Shown here: one piece after another, positions 8,089 through 16,051 of the stretch
Position numbering within the stretch: position 1 is the stretch's first letter
Layout: each line of letters starts with the position of its first letter
Assembly: GCA_029202845.1 (NCBI GenBank)
Contig: CP119315.1
Span: forward strand, 317,501 to 381,500
Direction: 5' to 3'
Length of the DNA stretch: 64,000 bases
Source: Candidatus Sphingomonas colombiensis
Lineage (GTDB): Bacteria > Pseudomonadota > Alphaproteobacteria > Sphingomonadales > Sphingomonadaceae
Notes under the pieces: model-generated
Told to the model about the DNA's origin: nothing
Database searches by the model: none
Seen by the model: only the letters and a program-made list of their open reading frames with translations
Program-made: the position numbers and the translations under genes

Positions 8089-9074
8089 CCAGTTTCGTTC
8101 AACTGCCCGATCCTGCCGTCCCGCTGCGCCGGGAGGAAGCGGCACAGGCGTTCGCCGACATTCTCGATGCGCGCGCGAGCGAGGAAGCCATCGCTCAATT
8201 CCTGATCGGGTTGAGCGATCGTGGCGAAACCGCGATCGAGATTGCTGAAGCCGCCCGCGCTTTGCGCGATCGCGTCATCCCGATCAGCGCCCCCGCTGGC
8301 GCGATCGACGTATGCGGCACCGGCGGCGATGGCCATCATACGCTCAACGTCTCCACCGCCGTCAGCCTGATCGTCGCCGCTTGCGGCGTGCCTGTCGCGA
8401 AACACGGCAATCGCGCCGCCTCGTCCAAGGCGGGCGCGGCCGATACGCTGGAGGCGCTGGGCCTCGACATGGATCGCGCGGGCGCGTGTGCCGAGGAGAC
8501 GCTGGCCGAACTGGGCATCTGTTTCCTGTTCGCGGCCAATCACCATCCGGCGATGAAGCGCATCACCCCGATCCGTCGCCACATCGGCAAGCGCACGATC
8601 TTCAACCTGATGGGCCCGCTCGCCAATCCGGCGCATGTCACCCGCCAGTTGATCGGTATCGCGCGGCCGGATTACGCGCCGGTCTATGCCGCCGCGCTGG
8701 CCGAGCTGGGTGCCGAGGCCGCGCTGGTCGTTTCGGGCGAAGAGGGGCTGGACGAAGTTTCCGGCGCCGGGCCGACGATCGCGGTGTCGGTCGGCGCGAT
8801 TGCGCTTCCTGAACGCATCGCGCCTGAGGACGCGGGGTTGCCGCGCCATCCGATCGCCGCGATCCATGGCGGAGACCCAACCTATAACGCCGCCGCGCTG
8901 CGCCGCTTGTTGCGCGGGGAGCATGGCGCCTATCGCGATGCCGTGCTGCTCAACGCCGCCGCCGCTCTGGCGCTGGTTGGCGAAACGCTGCCCGCCGGCG
9001 TCGCGCGCGCCGCCGAAGCGATCGATTCGGGCGCGGCAGAGGCTTTGCTCGAACGCTGGATTGCCTGGGCATGA
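8085..9074 (+). CDS. trpD: Anthranilate phosphoribosyltransferase TrpD
   Basis: A 329-residue enzyme that joins anthranilate to PRPP, the second step of tryptophan synthesis. The glycine-rich PRPP loop VCGTGGDGHHTLNVST near residue 72 and the KHGNRAASSKAGAADTLEALG segment that binds anthranilate and phosphate are intact. The RRHIGKRTIFNLMGPLANP stretch is also characteristic. Start and stop both overlap neighbours by four bases (trpG before, trpC after), so the three trp genes are translationally coupled. Confidence 0.96.
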   Translation: MTSFVQLPDPAVPLRREEAAQAFADILDARASEEAIAQFLIGLSDRGETAIEIAEAARALRDRVIPISAPAGAIDVCGTGGDGHHTLNVSTAVSLIVAACGVPVAKHGNRAASSKAGAADTLEALGLDMDRAGACAEETLAELGICFLFAANHHPAMKRITPIRRHIGKRTIFNLMGPLANPAHVTRQLIGIARPDYAPVYAAALAELGAEAALVVSGEEGLDEVSGAGPTIAVSVGAIALPERIAPEDAGLPRHPIAAIHGGDPTYNAAALRRLLRGEHGAYRDAVLLNAAAALALVGETLPAGVARAAEAIDSGAAEALLERWIAWA

Positions 9075-9850
9075 CGAACATACTCGACCGGATTCTCGCC
9101 ACCAAACATGACGAGGTGCGCGCCCGCAGCGCACGCGCCTCCTTCGCCGATCTCGATGCCCGCGCGAGCGAGCAGAGCGCGCCGCGCGGCTTCCGCGCCG
9201 CGCTGGAGCGCGCGCCGAATTACGGTCTGGTGGCGGAGATCAAGAAGGCCAGCCCGTCCAAGGGGCTGATCCGCGCGGATTTCGATCCGCCGGCCCATGC
9301 CCGCGCTTATCAGGCCGGTGGCGCGGCGTGCCTGTCCGTGCTGACCGACGAGCAGTATTTCCAGGGATCGGATGCCTATCTGATCGCCGCGCGCGCTGCG
9401 TGCGATCTGCCGGTGCTGCGCAAGGATTTCATGGTCGATCCGTGGCAGGCGGCGGAGGCGCGCGCGATCGGCGCGGATGCGATCCTGCTGATCATGGCGG
9501 CGCTCGACGATGTGGTGCTGGCCGAGATCGAGGCGGCGGCGATCGAGCGCGGCATGGACGTGCTGGTCGAAGTGCATGACGCCGATGAGCTTGAGCGCGC
9601 GCTCAAGCTGAAATCGCGCCTGATCGGGGTGAACAACCGCGATCTCAGGGACTTCACGGTCGATTTCGCCCGCACCTACGAACTGGTCGGCCGCGCGCCA
9701 ATCGGCTACACTTTCATAGCAGAAAGCGGCCTCACCACCCGTGCAGACCTCGACGCGATGGCCGCACATGGCGTGCGCTGCTTCCTGATCGGCGAATCGC
9801 TGATGCGTCAGGACGACGTGGAATCGGCGACGCGAGCACTGATTGGATGA
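9071..9850 (+). CDS. trpC: Indole-3-glycerol phosphate synthase TrpC
   Basis: A 259-residue TIM-barrel enzyme that closes the indole ring from CdRP in tryptophan synthesis. The signature EIKKASPSKGLIRADFDP contains the catalytic lysine region; LRKDFMVDPWQ, GVNNRDLRDF and FIAESGL are the expected later barrel strands. It is a stand-alone TrpC, not fused to TrpF. It overlaps trpD upstream and moaC downstream by four bases each, forming trpGDC-moaC. Confidence 0.96.
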   Translation: MTNILDRILATKHDEVRARSARASFADLDARASEQSAPRGFRAALERAPNYGLVAEIKKASPSKGLIRADFDPPAHARAYQAGGAACLSVLTDEQYFQGSDAYLIAARAACDLPVLRKDFMVDPWQAAEARAIGADAILLIMAALDDVVLAEIEAAAIERGMDVLVEVHDADELERALKLKSRLIGVNNRDLRDFTVDFARTYELVGRAPIGYTFIAESGLTTRADLDAMAAHGVRCFLIGESLMRQDDVESATRALIG

Positions 9851-10317
9851 CCCGCCTCACCCACCTCGATGAAACCGGCGCCGCGCGCATGGTCGATGTG
9901 GGCGACAAGCCGGTAACGCGGCGCGAGGCGGTGGCGACCGGCCGCATCCTGATGTCTGCGGAAACGGCGGCAGCGATCAGCGAAGGAAGCGTGGTCAAGG
10001 GCGATGTGCTGGCGGTCGCACGCATCGCCGGGATCATGGCGGCGAAACGCACCAGCGATTTGATCCCGCTTTGTCATCCGCTTCCCCTCACCCGCGTCAC
10101 GCTCGACCTCTCCCTGGGAGACGACCACATCGCCGCGACCGCGACCATCGCGACCGACGGCAAGACCGGCGTGGAAATGGAAGCGCTGACCGCCGTCTCC
10201 ACCGCGCTGCTGACGATCTACGACATGGCGAAGGCGCTGGATCGCGGAATGCGGATCGAAGGCATCCGACTGCTCACCAAGAGCGGCGGACGATCCGGGG
10301 ATTGGCGCGCGGACTGA
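9847..10317 (+). CDS. moaC: Cyclic pyranopterin monophosphate synthase MoaC
   Basis: A 156-residue enzyme that converts the MoaA product to cyclic pyranopterin monophosphate in molybdenum cofactor synthesis. Conserved blocks include THLDETGAARMVDVGDKP at the N-terminus, LIPLCHPLPLTRV with the active-site His, and GVEMEALTAVSTALLTIYDM with the catalytic Asp following. Four-base overlap with trpC makes it the last gene of the trp unit, a linkage known in alphaproteobacteria although the two pathways are unrelated. The expected next partner in many relatives (moeA) does not follow here; instead a gene-free stretch begins. Confidence 0.95.
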   Translation: MTRLTHLDETGAARMVDVGDKPVTRREAVATGRILMSAETAAAISEGSVVKGDVLAVARIAGIMAAKRTSDLIPLCHPLPLTRVTLDLSLGDDHIAATATIATDGKTGVEMEALTAVSTALLTIYDMAKALDRGMRIEGIRLLTKSGGRSGDWRAD

Positions 10318-10801
10318 CCCGCCGTTGGTGAGTGAGCGGATGGCGGGGATCGGGTGGTGGGTTCAACCGGTCGCCGCAACGCGTTTTATTCCAGCATGAT
10401 AAAGAGGTGCGTGATGGTGACGTCGCGGGTCGAAGCGGACAATTTAGCTCAGAAGCCTCCGCTATTGCGCGGCTTCCAATCCAGCTAACTCAGCCTGTAG
10501 CGTTCCCACAGGGCCGAGCCCCCCAAAGCGGGCAAGGCGAAACCGAGCAGGCCTCGGAGAACGTAAACGAACCAATGTCTTGCAAGTGCCAGCGCAATAT
10601 CGCCCGCTCCGCACAAAACTAAAACGGCCACGGTAATCAGCTTTAATATCGAGCCATCTCGATAACTTACTCCAATTTCTCCGCCAACTTTTCCTTATAC
10701 CGGCGCCCTTATGTGATGAGGCTGGCAATCAAATGGATTATCCGCAAGCGGGTAACAGCGCCGTGCCGGTGGAGGACCATTTCTTGGCGTTCACCGCCTT
10801 T
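10318..10801. other. Gene-free stretch of lower GC after moaC
   Basis: About 480 bases between moaC and the stop of nudC without a supportable gene. The middle and right part (about 10560-10740) is visibly richer in A and T than its surroundings. One short reading on the minus strand, 10485-10631 from a GTG, gives 48 hydrophobic residues ending in ALWERYRLS, but it has no clear ribosome site. A plus-strand reading at 10332-10622 has a non-protein-like composition. It could be a decayed gene, a foreign fragment, or hold an sRNA; no terminator with a T-run was seen. Confidence 0.4.
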
Positions 10802-11671
10802 CTACCCCCGCGCCCATTCCGTCAGCAGCGAGTGCGCGATTGCGTAGCGTGGGGGGGCTACGAACGGCGCGTCCTGGCCGGCCAGTGATGCGCGCACCTC
10901 GTCGCGGGTAAACCAGCCGGCGGTTTCCAGTTCGTTTTCATCGATCGTCAGGGCATCACCCTCTGCGATGCCGACGCAGGCAATCATCAATTGCGATGGG
11001 AACGGCCATGGCTGGCTCGCGATATAGCGTACCGCGCCGACACGTACGCCAGCCTCCTCGGCGATCTCGCGGCGCACCGCCTCTTCCAGCGACTCTCCCG
11101 GTTCCACGAAGCCGGCGAGCGCGGAATAGCGACCTGCGGGCCAGCTCGGCTGGCGGCCGAGCAGCGCGCGCCCGTCATGTTCGGCGATCATGATCACCAC
11201 CGGATCGACGCGCGGGAAATGCTCCGCGCTGCAGCCGTCGCAACGCCGCGCCCAGCCTGCGCGAAACATCCGCGTCGCCGCGCCGCAATTCGCGCAGAAA
11301 CGGTGCCGCGCATGCCAATCCAGCACCGAACGCGCGGCGGCGAAGGTCGCCGCCTCACCCTCCCGAAGCTGATCGAGCATGCCGAACAGGCTGGGCGAGC
11401 GGAACGCAGGCGCGGCACCCGCCGCCGGCTCGAACGCGGCGAAGCGTGGGCGCCCCTCGTCCAGCCCGAGCAGCACGAACTCCGCCTCTTCCGAAGCCTC
11501 GGTCAGCATCGTCCAGCCGAGGCGGCCGTCGTCGGTGACTTCCGGCTCCCAAGCGTGGAGCTTGAGCAGCCGCGCCTGCCAATTGCCGATCGCGGCGGCC
11601 AGCGCCTCCTCGTCATGGCGCATGTGATCGGCGCGATCGAGCGTGCCGCCCGTGAAGCCGGTTGCGATCAC
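10802..11671 (-). CDS. nudC: NADH pyrophosphatase / NAD-cap RNA decapping hydrolase NudC
   Basis: A 289-residue Nudix hydrolase that splits NADH to NMNH and AMP and, in characterised bacteria, removes NAD caps from RNA. It has the zinc ribbon FCANCG...CDGC around residues 131-157, a complete Nudix box starting GFVEPGESLEEAVRREI, and the NudC-specific motif SQPWPFPSQLM. The start is a GTG at 11671 that overlaps the stop of the upstream serine hydrolase (GTGA). The N-terminal domain is shorter and more variable than in E. coli, as is usual in alphaproteobacteria. Confidence 0.92.
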   Translation of the reverse strand: MIATGFTGGTLDRADHMRHDEEALAAAIGNWQARLLKLHAWEPEVTDDGRLGWTMLTEASEEAEFVLLGLDEGRPRFAAFEPAAGAAPAFRSPSLFGMLDQLREGEAATFAAARSVLDWHARHRFCANCGAATRMFRAGWARRCDGCSAEHFPRVDPVVIMIAEHDGRALLGRQPSWPAGRYSALAGFVEPGESLEEAVRREIAEEAGVRVGAVRYIASQPWPFPSQLMIACVGIAEGDALTIDENELETAGWFTRDEVRASLAGQDAPFVAPPRYAIAHSLLTEWARG

Positions 11672-13017
11672 CGATGAAACCTCGCGACGTCCTTGGCGAG
11701 TGCGCCGACCACTTCCTGCCGCAGCGGCCATTTTTCCGACGGAAAATATTGCACCATCACCGTGCCGCGCATCTTCTTCGCCGCATCAACCCAGGCGATC
11801 GTGCCGGCAGCACCACCCCAGCCGTAAGTGCCCTTCGAAGGCACGCCGCCGGGGCCATCCTCCAGATAGACCGAACCGCCAGCGCCAAAGCCCATCTTCG
11901 CGGACATATTGCCGCCGGTGCCGTTACCGAGGCCACCAAAGGTCACTCCGGCCGGCAGCAGGTTCGACATGGCGAGCGCCGCCGTCTCCGGCTTCATCAC
12001 CTGCACGCCGTCCAGCGTGCCGCCGTCCTGCAACATATGGAGGAAGCGATCATAATCGCGCGCCGAGCTGACGAGCCCCGCGCCGCCATAAGGGAAGCTC
12101 GGCGGCTCAAGATAGACCGAGCCGGCCGCCGGATCGATCGGCGTGCGCTTGTCGCCGACGAAAACATAATTTGTCGACAGGCGGCCGACCTCGCTCGCGG
12201 GGACGGCCCAGTAAGTGGATTTCATCTTGAGCGGGTCGAGCAGCTTCGTCTGGACGAAACGGTCGAACGGCATCCCGCTCGCCTTTTCGATCACCGCGCC
12301 CATCACGTCGAGGCCGATCGAATAGCTCCACTTCGTCCCCGGCTCCGCGATCAGCGGCGCCTGCGCGACGCGATTGGCGAATTCCGCCAGCGTCGTCGGC
12401 CGCGCCTTGCGCGCCTGCACCTCCATCTGGGCGTTGACCTGACCGGGCAGGATGCCGAGCCGCTCATATTCTTTCAGCAGCGGCCCCTTTGCGGAGATAT
12501 TGTAGCTGAGGCCCGCGCTGTGGGTCAGCAATTCGCGGATCGTGATCTGGCTTTTCGCCGGCGCACTGTCGAGTGACGTATCCGGACTGGTCAGCACGCG
12601 CATCTTGGCGAAGGCGGGGAAATATTTGCTCAGCGGATCGTCGAGCTTCAGCTTGCCTTCCTGCACCAGGATCATCGCCGCCATGCCGGTGATCGGCTTG
12701 GTCATCGAATAGACGCGCCACAGGCTGTCCGGCCCGGCGGCTGCGGCATTGGCATCATCACTGATCCGGCCAGCGGAGACGAACAGGGTCGGCCGATCAC
12801 CGAAGCCGATTGCACCGACCACGCCGGGCATCTTGCCGTCCGCGACATAGCCGTCGAACAGCGCCTGCATATTGGGCAGGATCGAATTGGCGCGCGCCGC
12901 AACCGTTGGCATCGGCGCCTGTGGGTTGGGGGCCGGCTCCGCCTGTCGCGCAATGCTCGCCCCGGCCGCGATCATCGCCAGCACGCCGCCCGCACCGATC
13001 AGATGGATTACCCGCAT
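11668..13017 (-). CDS. Exported serine hydrolase of the class C beta-lactamase family
   Basis: A 449-residue protein with a signal peptide (MRVIHLIGAGGVLAMIAAG) and a beta-lactamase/transpeptidase-like fold. The catalytic SxxK motif is SMTK at about residues 104-107, and a Tyr-containing YSIGLDVMG segment takes the place of YxN. GWGGAAGTIAW near the C-terminus corresponds to the third active-site motif. Such proteins act as esterases, D-aminopeptidases or penicillin-binding-like enzymes; true beta-lactamase activity is not implied. It starts at the ATG overlapping the mutY stop, and its stop overlaps the nudC start, so it is the middle of a three-gene coupled unit. The substrate is unknown. 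Confidence 0.88.
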   Translation of the reverse strand: MRVIHLIGAGGVLAMIAAGASIARQAEPAPNPQAPMPTVAARANSILPNMQALFDGYVADGKMPGVVGAIGFGDRPTLFVSAGRISDDANAAAAGPDSLWRVYSMTKPITGMAAMILVQEGKLKLDDPLSKYFPAFAKMRVLTSPDTSLDSAPAKSQITIRELLTHSAGLSYNISAKGPLLKEYERLGILPGQVNAQMEVQARKARPTTLAEFANRVAQAPLIAEPGTKWSYSIGLDVMGAVIEKASGMPFDRFVQTKLLDPLKMKSTYWAVPASEVGRLSTNYVFVGDKRTPIDPAAGSVYLEPPSFPYGGAGLVSSARDYDRFLHMLQDGGTLDGVQVMKPETAALAMSNLLPAGVTFGGLGNGTGGNMSAKMGFGAGGSVYLEDGPGGVPSKGTYGWGGAAGTIAWVDAAKKMRGTVMVQYFPSEKWPLRQEVVGALAKDVARFHR

Positions 13018-14039
13018 CACTCTCCCCTTATCGCCTTTGCGGCCTTGGCGAAGACGGTCGGCAATCCTGCCGAATCGATCGTCTCCGCCGGCCACCATAT
13101 TTCACCCTCGCGCGGTTTGTGCGCGTCCACGCGACCAACGGCAAGCGCGAGTTCCAGCGCGAAATGCGTGAAAACATGGGTGACCGTCGCGTTGAGCAGC
13201 AACCAGTCCGCCGCAACGGGCGCATCGGCCAGCGCCGGCCGGCTGTCCGCCCACGGCCCGGTCGGCAACGCGCGCATCCCGCCGAGCAATCCGCGCGCCG
13301 GCCGCCGCACGAGCAGCACCTCGCCATCACGCTCCAACCAGAAGATCGTGCCGTAACGCTGCGGGCGTGGCTTTTTCGCTGGCTTCACCGGGTAATTTTC
13401 CTGCGCGCCCGCCGCGCGCGCTGTGCAATCCCCCGCGAGCGGGCAGAGCATGCAGCGCGGCCCACGCGGCGTGCAGATCGTCGCGCCTAGATCCATCATC
13501 GCCTGCGCGAAATCGCCAGCGCGCTCGTCAGGCGTGATCCCCTCAGCAGCTGCGCGGACGGCCGACTTGCCTGTCGCCATGAACAGGCGCGAGACAACAC
13601 GCTCTACATTGGCATCCACCACCACCGCGCGCCGACCAAAGGCAATCGCGGCGATCGCGGCGGCGGTATAATCCCCCAGGCCAGGAAGCGTGCGCAGCGC
13701 GGCCTCGGTATCGGGCAAGCCCCCCTCATGCTCGCGCGCCAGCAGCTGCGCCGCCTTCACCAGATTGCGCGCGCGCGCATAATAGCCGAGCCCTGCCCAG
13801 GCGGCCATCACCTCAGCCTCGTCTGCCGCGGCGAGGCTGGCGATATCCGGCCAGCGCGCGACCCATTCGGAAAAGCGCGGAGTCACCGTCGCCACCGTGG
13901 TTTGCTGGAGCATCACCTCGGATAGCCACACGCGATACGGGTCCGCGTGCCGCCCCGGCGCCGCACGCCACGGCAGGTCGCGGCGATGCGCGTCATACCA
14001 GATAAGCAAACGGTCACTGATCGAGCGCTTGGCGTCCAC
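13017..14039 (-). CDS. mutY: Adenine DNA glycosylase MutY
   Basis: A 340-residue base-excision repair enzyme that removes adenine mispaired with 8-oxoguanine. It shows SEVMLQQTTVATV with the catalytic Glu, the helix-hairpin-helix LPGLGDYTAAAIAAIAFG followed by VVVDANVERV with the catalytic Asp, and a complete iron-sulphur loop with Cys spacing x6, x2, x5 in CTPRGPRCMLCPLAGDC. A C-terminal Nudix-like 8-oxoG recognition domain follows. The start is taken as GTG at 14039 (VDAKRSISDRLL), because translation before it is not family-like. Only 26 bases separate it from the divergent dciA start. Confidence 0.93.
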   Translation of the reverse strand: MDAKRSISDRLLIWYDAHRRDLPWRAAPGRHADPYRVWLSEVMLQQTTVATVTPRFSEWVARWPDIASLAAADEAEVMAAWAGLGYYARARNLVKAAQLLAREHEGGLPDTEAALRTLPGLGDYTAAAIAAIAFGRRAVVVDANVERVVSRLFMATGKSAVRAAAEGITPDERAGDFAQAMMDLGATICTPRGPRCMLCPLAGDCTARAAGAQENYPVKPAKKPRPQRYGTIFWLERDGEVLLVRRPARGLLGGMRALPTGPWADSRPALADAPVAADWLLLNATVTHVFTHFALELALAVGRVDAHKPREGEIWWPAETIDSAGLPTVFAKAAKAIRGE

Positions 14040-14065
14040 GCCCCGGCTATGGCATGAGCCGCTGA

Positions 14066-14575
14066 ATGAGCAAGCGCCCGCGTGCACCACAGCCAGAGCC
14101 CGTGCGCCAGAACCGGGCGCGACAGGTCGCCGAGTTGCTGCCGTCGGTCGGCGGCGCGGCATTCCGCAAATTCGGCTTCGTCCAATCCGCAGTGGTGACG
14201 CGCTGGCCAGAGATCGTCGGCGAGAAACTGGCCCGCGCCAGCAGCCCCGAATCGATCCGCTTCCCACAGGGGAAGAAGCAGGATGGCGTACTGACACTCA
14301 CCGTGCGCGGCGCCCATGCCGCGATGATGAGCCATATCACGCCTGAAATCATCGAGCGGGTGAACCGCTTCTTCGGTTACGCCGCGATCGCGCGCGTCTC
14401 GATCCGACAGGGCGATGTAGCGCCGCGCGCCGTCCCCCGTCCGCGCCCCGAGCCACGCCCCGTCCCCGCCGAGCTGGGCAATAGCCTGCGCGCGATCGGC
14501 GATCCCGAACTCAAGGCTGTGCTGGAGGCGCTTGCCTCCGGCGTCGCGACACCAAGGCTGCCGACCATCCGATGA
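14066..14575 (+). CDS. dciA: DciA-like protein (DUF721), replicative helicase loader family
   Basis: A 169-residue protein of the DUF721/DciA family. DciA proteins interact with DnaB and serve as the helicase operator in the many bacteria that lack DnaC or DnaI. The N-terminal domain carries the family pattern: AELLPSVGGAAFRKFGFVQ, VVTRWPEIVGEKLARASSPE and a strand-turn LTLTVRGAHAAMMSHITPEI. The C-terminal third is Arg/Pro-rich and probably disordered, also normal for the family. Its stop overlaps the start of the downstream DsbA-like gene. It is divergent from mutY. Confidence 0.85.
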   Translation: MSKRPRAPQPEPVRQNRARQVAELLPSVGGAAFRKFGFVQSAVVTRWPEIVGEKLARASSPESIRFPQGKKQDGVLTLTVRGAHAAMMSHITPEIIERVNRFFGYAAIARVSIRQGDVAPRAVPRPRPEPRPVPAELGNSLRAIGDPELKAVLEALASGVATPRLPTIR

Positions 14576-15240
14576 AACGACTGCTCCCGATTCTCGCGCT
14601 CGCCTTCGCCGCCCCGCTCGTCGCTGCCCCACGCCCGTGGATCAGCGTCGCCGCGCCCGCCGCACAGGGAAGTTATGTCATCGGCAACCCCGCGGCGCGG
14701 GTGAAGCTGGTCGAATATGTCAGCTACACCTGCCCGCATTGCATGCATTTCACGCGCGATTCGGCCGCGGTGCTGAAGGGCAAGATGATCACCTCCGGCT
14801 CGCTGAGCCTGGAGATTCGCAGCTCGATCCATGATCGCTACGATCTGGTCGCCGCGATGCTGGCACGCTGCTCGGGCCCGGCGATCTTCCCGAAGCTGCA
14901 TGAGGCGTTATTCGCTCAGCAGGAGCAGTGGCTGCAACGCGCGATGGAATTCGATTCCGCCAACGCGCAGCGACTGGGGCTTTATGGCGCGGCCGCGCAA
15001 TATCGGCTGATCGCGCAGGGCGCCGGGCTCGATGCGATCGCGCGCGACGCCGGAATGACGCAACCGGCGATCGACCAATGCCTCGCCGATCCCAAAGTCG
15101 CGCAAACCGTGATCGAGCGCGCCACCGCCATCGGCGACAAGATTCGCGGCACCCCAGCATTCGAACTGAACGGCAAGTTGATCGAGGGCGTCGATTGGGC
15201 GAAGCTCGAGCCGATGCTGCGCGCTGCCGGCGCCAAGTGA
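14572..15240 (+). CDS. DsbA-family thiol:disulfide oxidoreductase, periplasmic
   Basis: A 222-residue exported thioredoxin-fold protein. A signal peptide (LLPILALAFAAPLVAA) precedes a DsbA-like domain with active site TCPHC (Cys54, Cys57), the same dipeptide as E. coli DsbA, and a cis-Pro region GTPAFELNG. The helical insertion lies between. It probably introduces disulfides into secreted proteins, re-oxidised by DsbB (22919-23401). It overlaps dciA by four bases and is followed after 40 bases by a second, lipoprotein-type paralogue. Confidence 0.9.
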   Translation: MKRLLPILALAFAAPLVAAPRPWISVAAPAAQGSYVIGNPAARVKLVEYVSYTCPHCMHFTRDSAAVLKGKMITSGSLSLEIRSSIHDRYDLVAAMLARCSGPAIFPKLHEALFAQQEQWLQRAMEFDSANAQRLGLYGAAAQYRLIAQGAGLDAIARDAGMTQPAIDQCLADPKVAQTVIERATAIGDKIRGTPAFELNGKLIEGVDWAKLEPMLRAAGAK

Positions 15241-15280
15241 ACTTTTCGGGCCAAGTGACAATTTCTGGAGTGAACCACCC

Positions 15281-16018
15281 ATGACGCTTCGTTTCGCCGT
15301 TTCAGTCGCCGCGATCGCGCTGCTCTCCGCCTGCGGCAGCAATGGCGCCGGCAATTCCGCCGCGCCCGCCGCCCCGGTCGCCGCCGTCGCTGCGCCAGAG
15401 GGACAGGATTGGACCCAGGTCGTCTCGAAAACCGCTGACGGCGGCTATGTAATGGGTAACCCCAATGCGACCATCAAGCTCGTCGAATATGGCTCGCGCA
15501 CTTGCCCGACCTGCGGCGCATTCGGCCAGACGGGCATGAAGCCGCTGGAGGAAAACTACGTCAAGACCGGCAAGGTCTCGTATGAATTCCGCGACTTCCT
15601 CGTCCACGCCCCCGATCTTGGCGTCGCTGCGCTCGGCGAATGCGTCGGTGAGGCGCCGTTCTTCCCGCTCCTCGAACAGATGTATGTCGAGCAGCCCAAG
15701 TTCCTCGAGAAGCTCGAAAAGCTGCCGCCCGATTTCCAGCAGAAGCTTCAGGCGATGACCCCGGCGCAACAGGCGACCGCGTGGGTGGAATATCTCGGCT
15801 ATCTCGATTTCGTGAAGCAGCGCGGCGTCACCGAGGCACAGGCGCGCGCCTGCCTTGCCGACGGCAAGAAGCTGGAGGCGATCACCAAGGTGACCGAGAC
15901 CGGAATGCAGCAGCATAACGTCACCGGCACGCCCAGCTTCTTCCTCAACGGCAAGCTGCTTGAAGGGTCGGTCACCTGGCCGCAGATCGAGTCCGCGCTG
16001 AAGAACGCCGGGGCCTGA
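15281..16018 (+). CDS. DsbA-family lipoprotein with CPTC active site
   Basis: A 245-residue thioredoxin-fold protein anchored as a lipoprotein: the lipobox LLSAC puts the lipidated Cys at position 18. After an Ala/Pro linker the domain has active site TCPTC (Cys75, Cys78) and cis-Pro region GTPSFFLNG. It resembles its neighbour at 14572-15240 in layout (VMGNPNATIKLVEYGS against VIGNPAARVKLVEYVS), so the pair arose by tandem duplication. The different dipeptide between the cysteines should change redox potential, suggesting a distinct client set or a reductase/isomerase role. A strong ribosome site TGGAG lies before the ATG. Confidence 0.88.
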   Translation: MTLRFAVSVAAIALLSACGSNGAGNSAAPAAPVAAVAAPEGQDWTQVVSKTADGGYVMGNPNATIKLVEYGSRTCPTCGAFGQTGMKPLEENYVKTGKVSYEFRDFLVHAPDLGVAALGECVGEAPFFPLLEQMYVEQPKFLEKLEKLPPDFQQKLQAMTPAQQATAWVEYLGYLDFVKQRGVTEAQARACLADGKKLEAITKVTETGMQQHNVTGTPSFFLNGKLLEGSVTWPQIESALKNAGA

Positions 16019-16051
16019 TCGCGGCGGCATCGGCGTCAGGGGGCGCGCACG

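Noticed and set aside
10360..10480. tRNA-like pieces (GGTTCAA and TTTAGCTCAG) after moaC
   Set aside because: The T-loop-like and D-loop-like pieces are in the wrong order and no acceptor or anticodon stem can be drawn.
10332..10622. 96-residue plus-strand reading after moaC
   Set aside because: No ribosome site, no recognisable motif, Gln/Ser/Arg-rich mix typical of non-coding sequence.
10485..10631. 48-residue hydrophobic reading on the minus strand from a GTG
   Set aside because: Protein-like end but no ribosome site and no ATG; kept only as a note in the gene-free segment.
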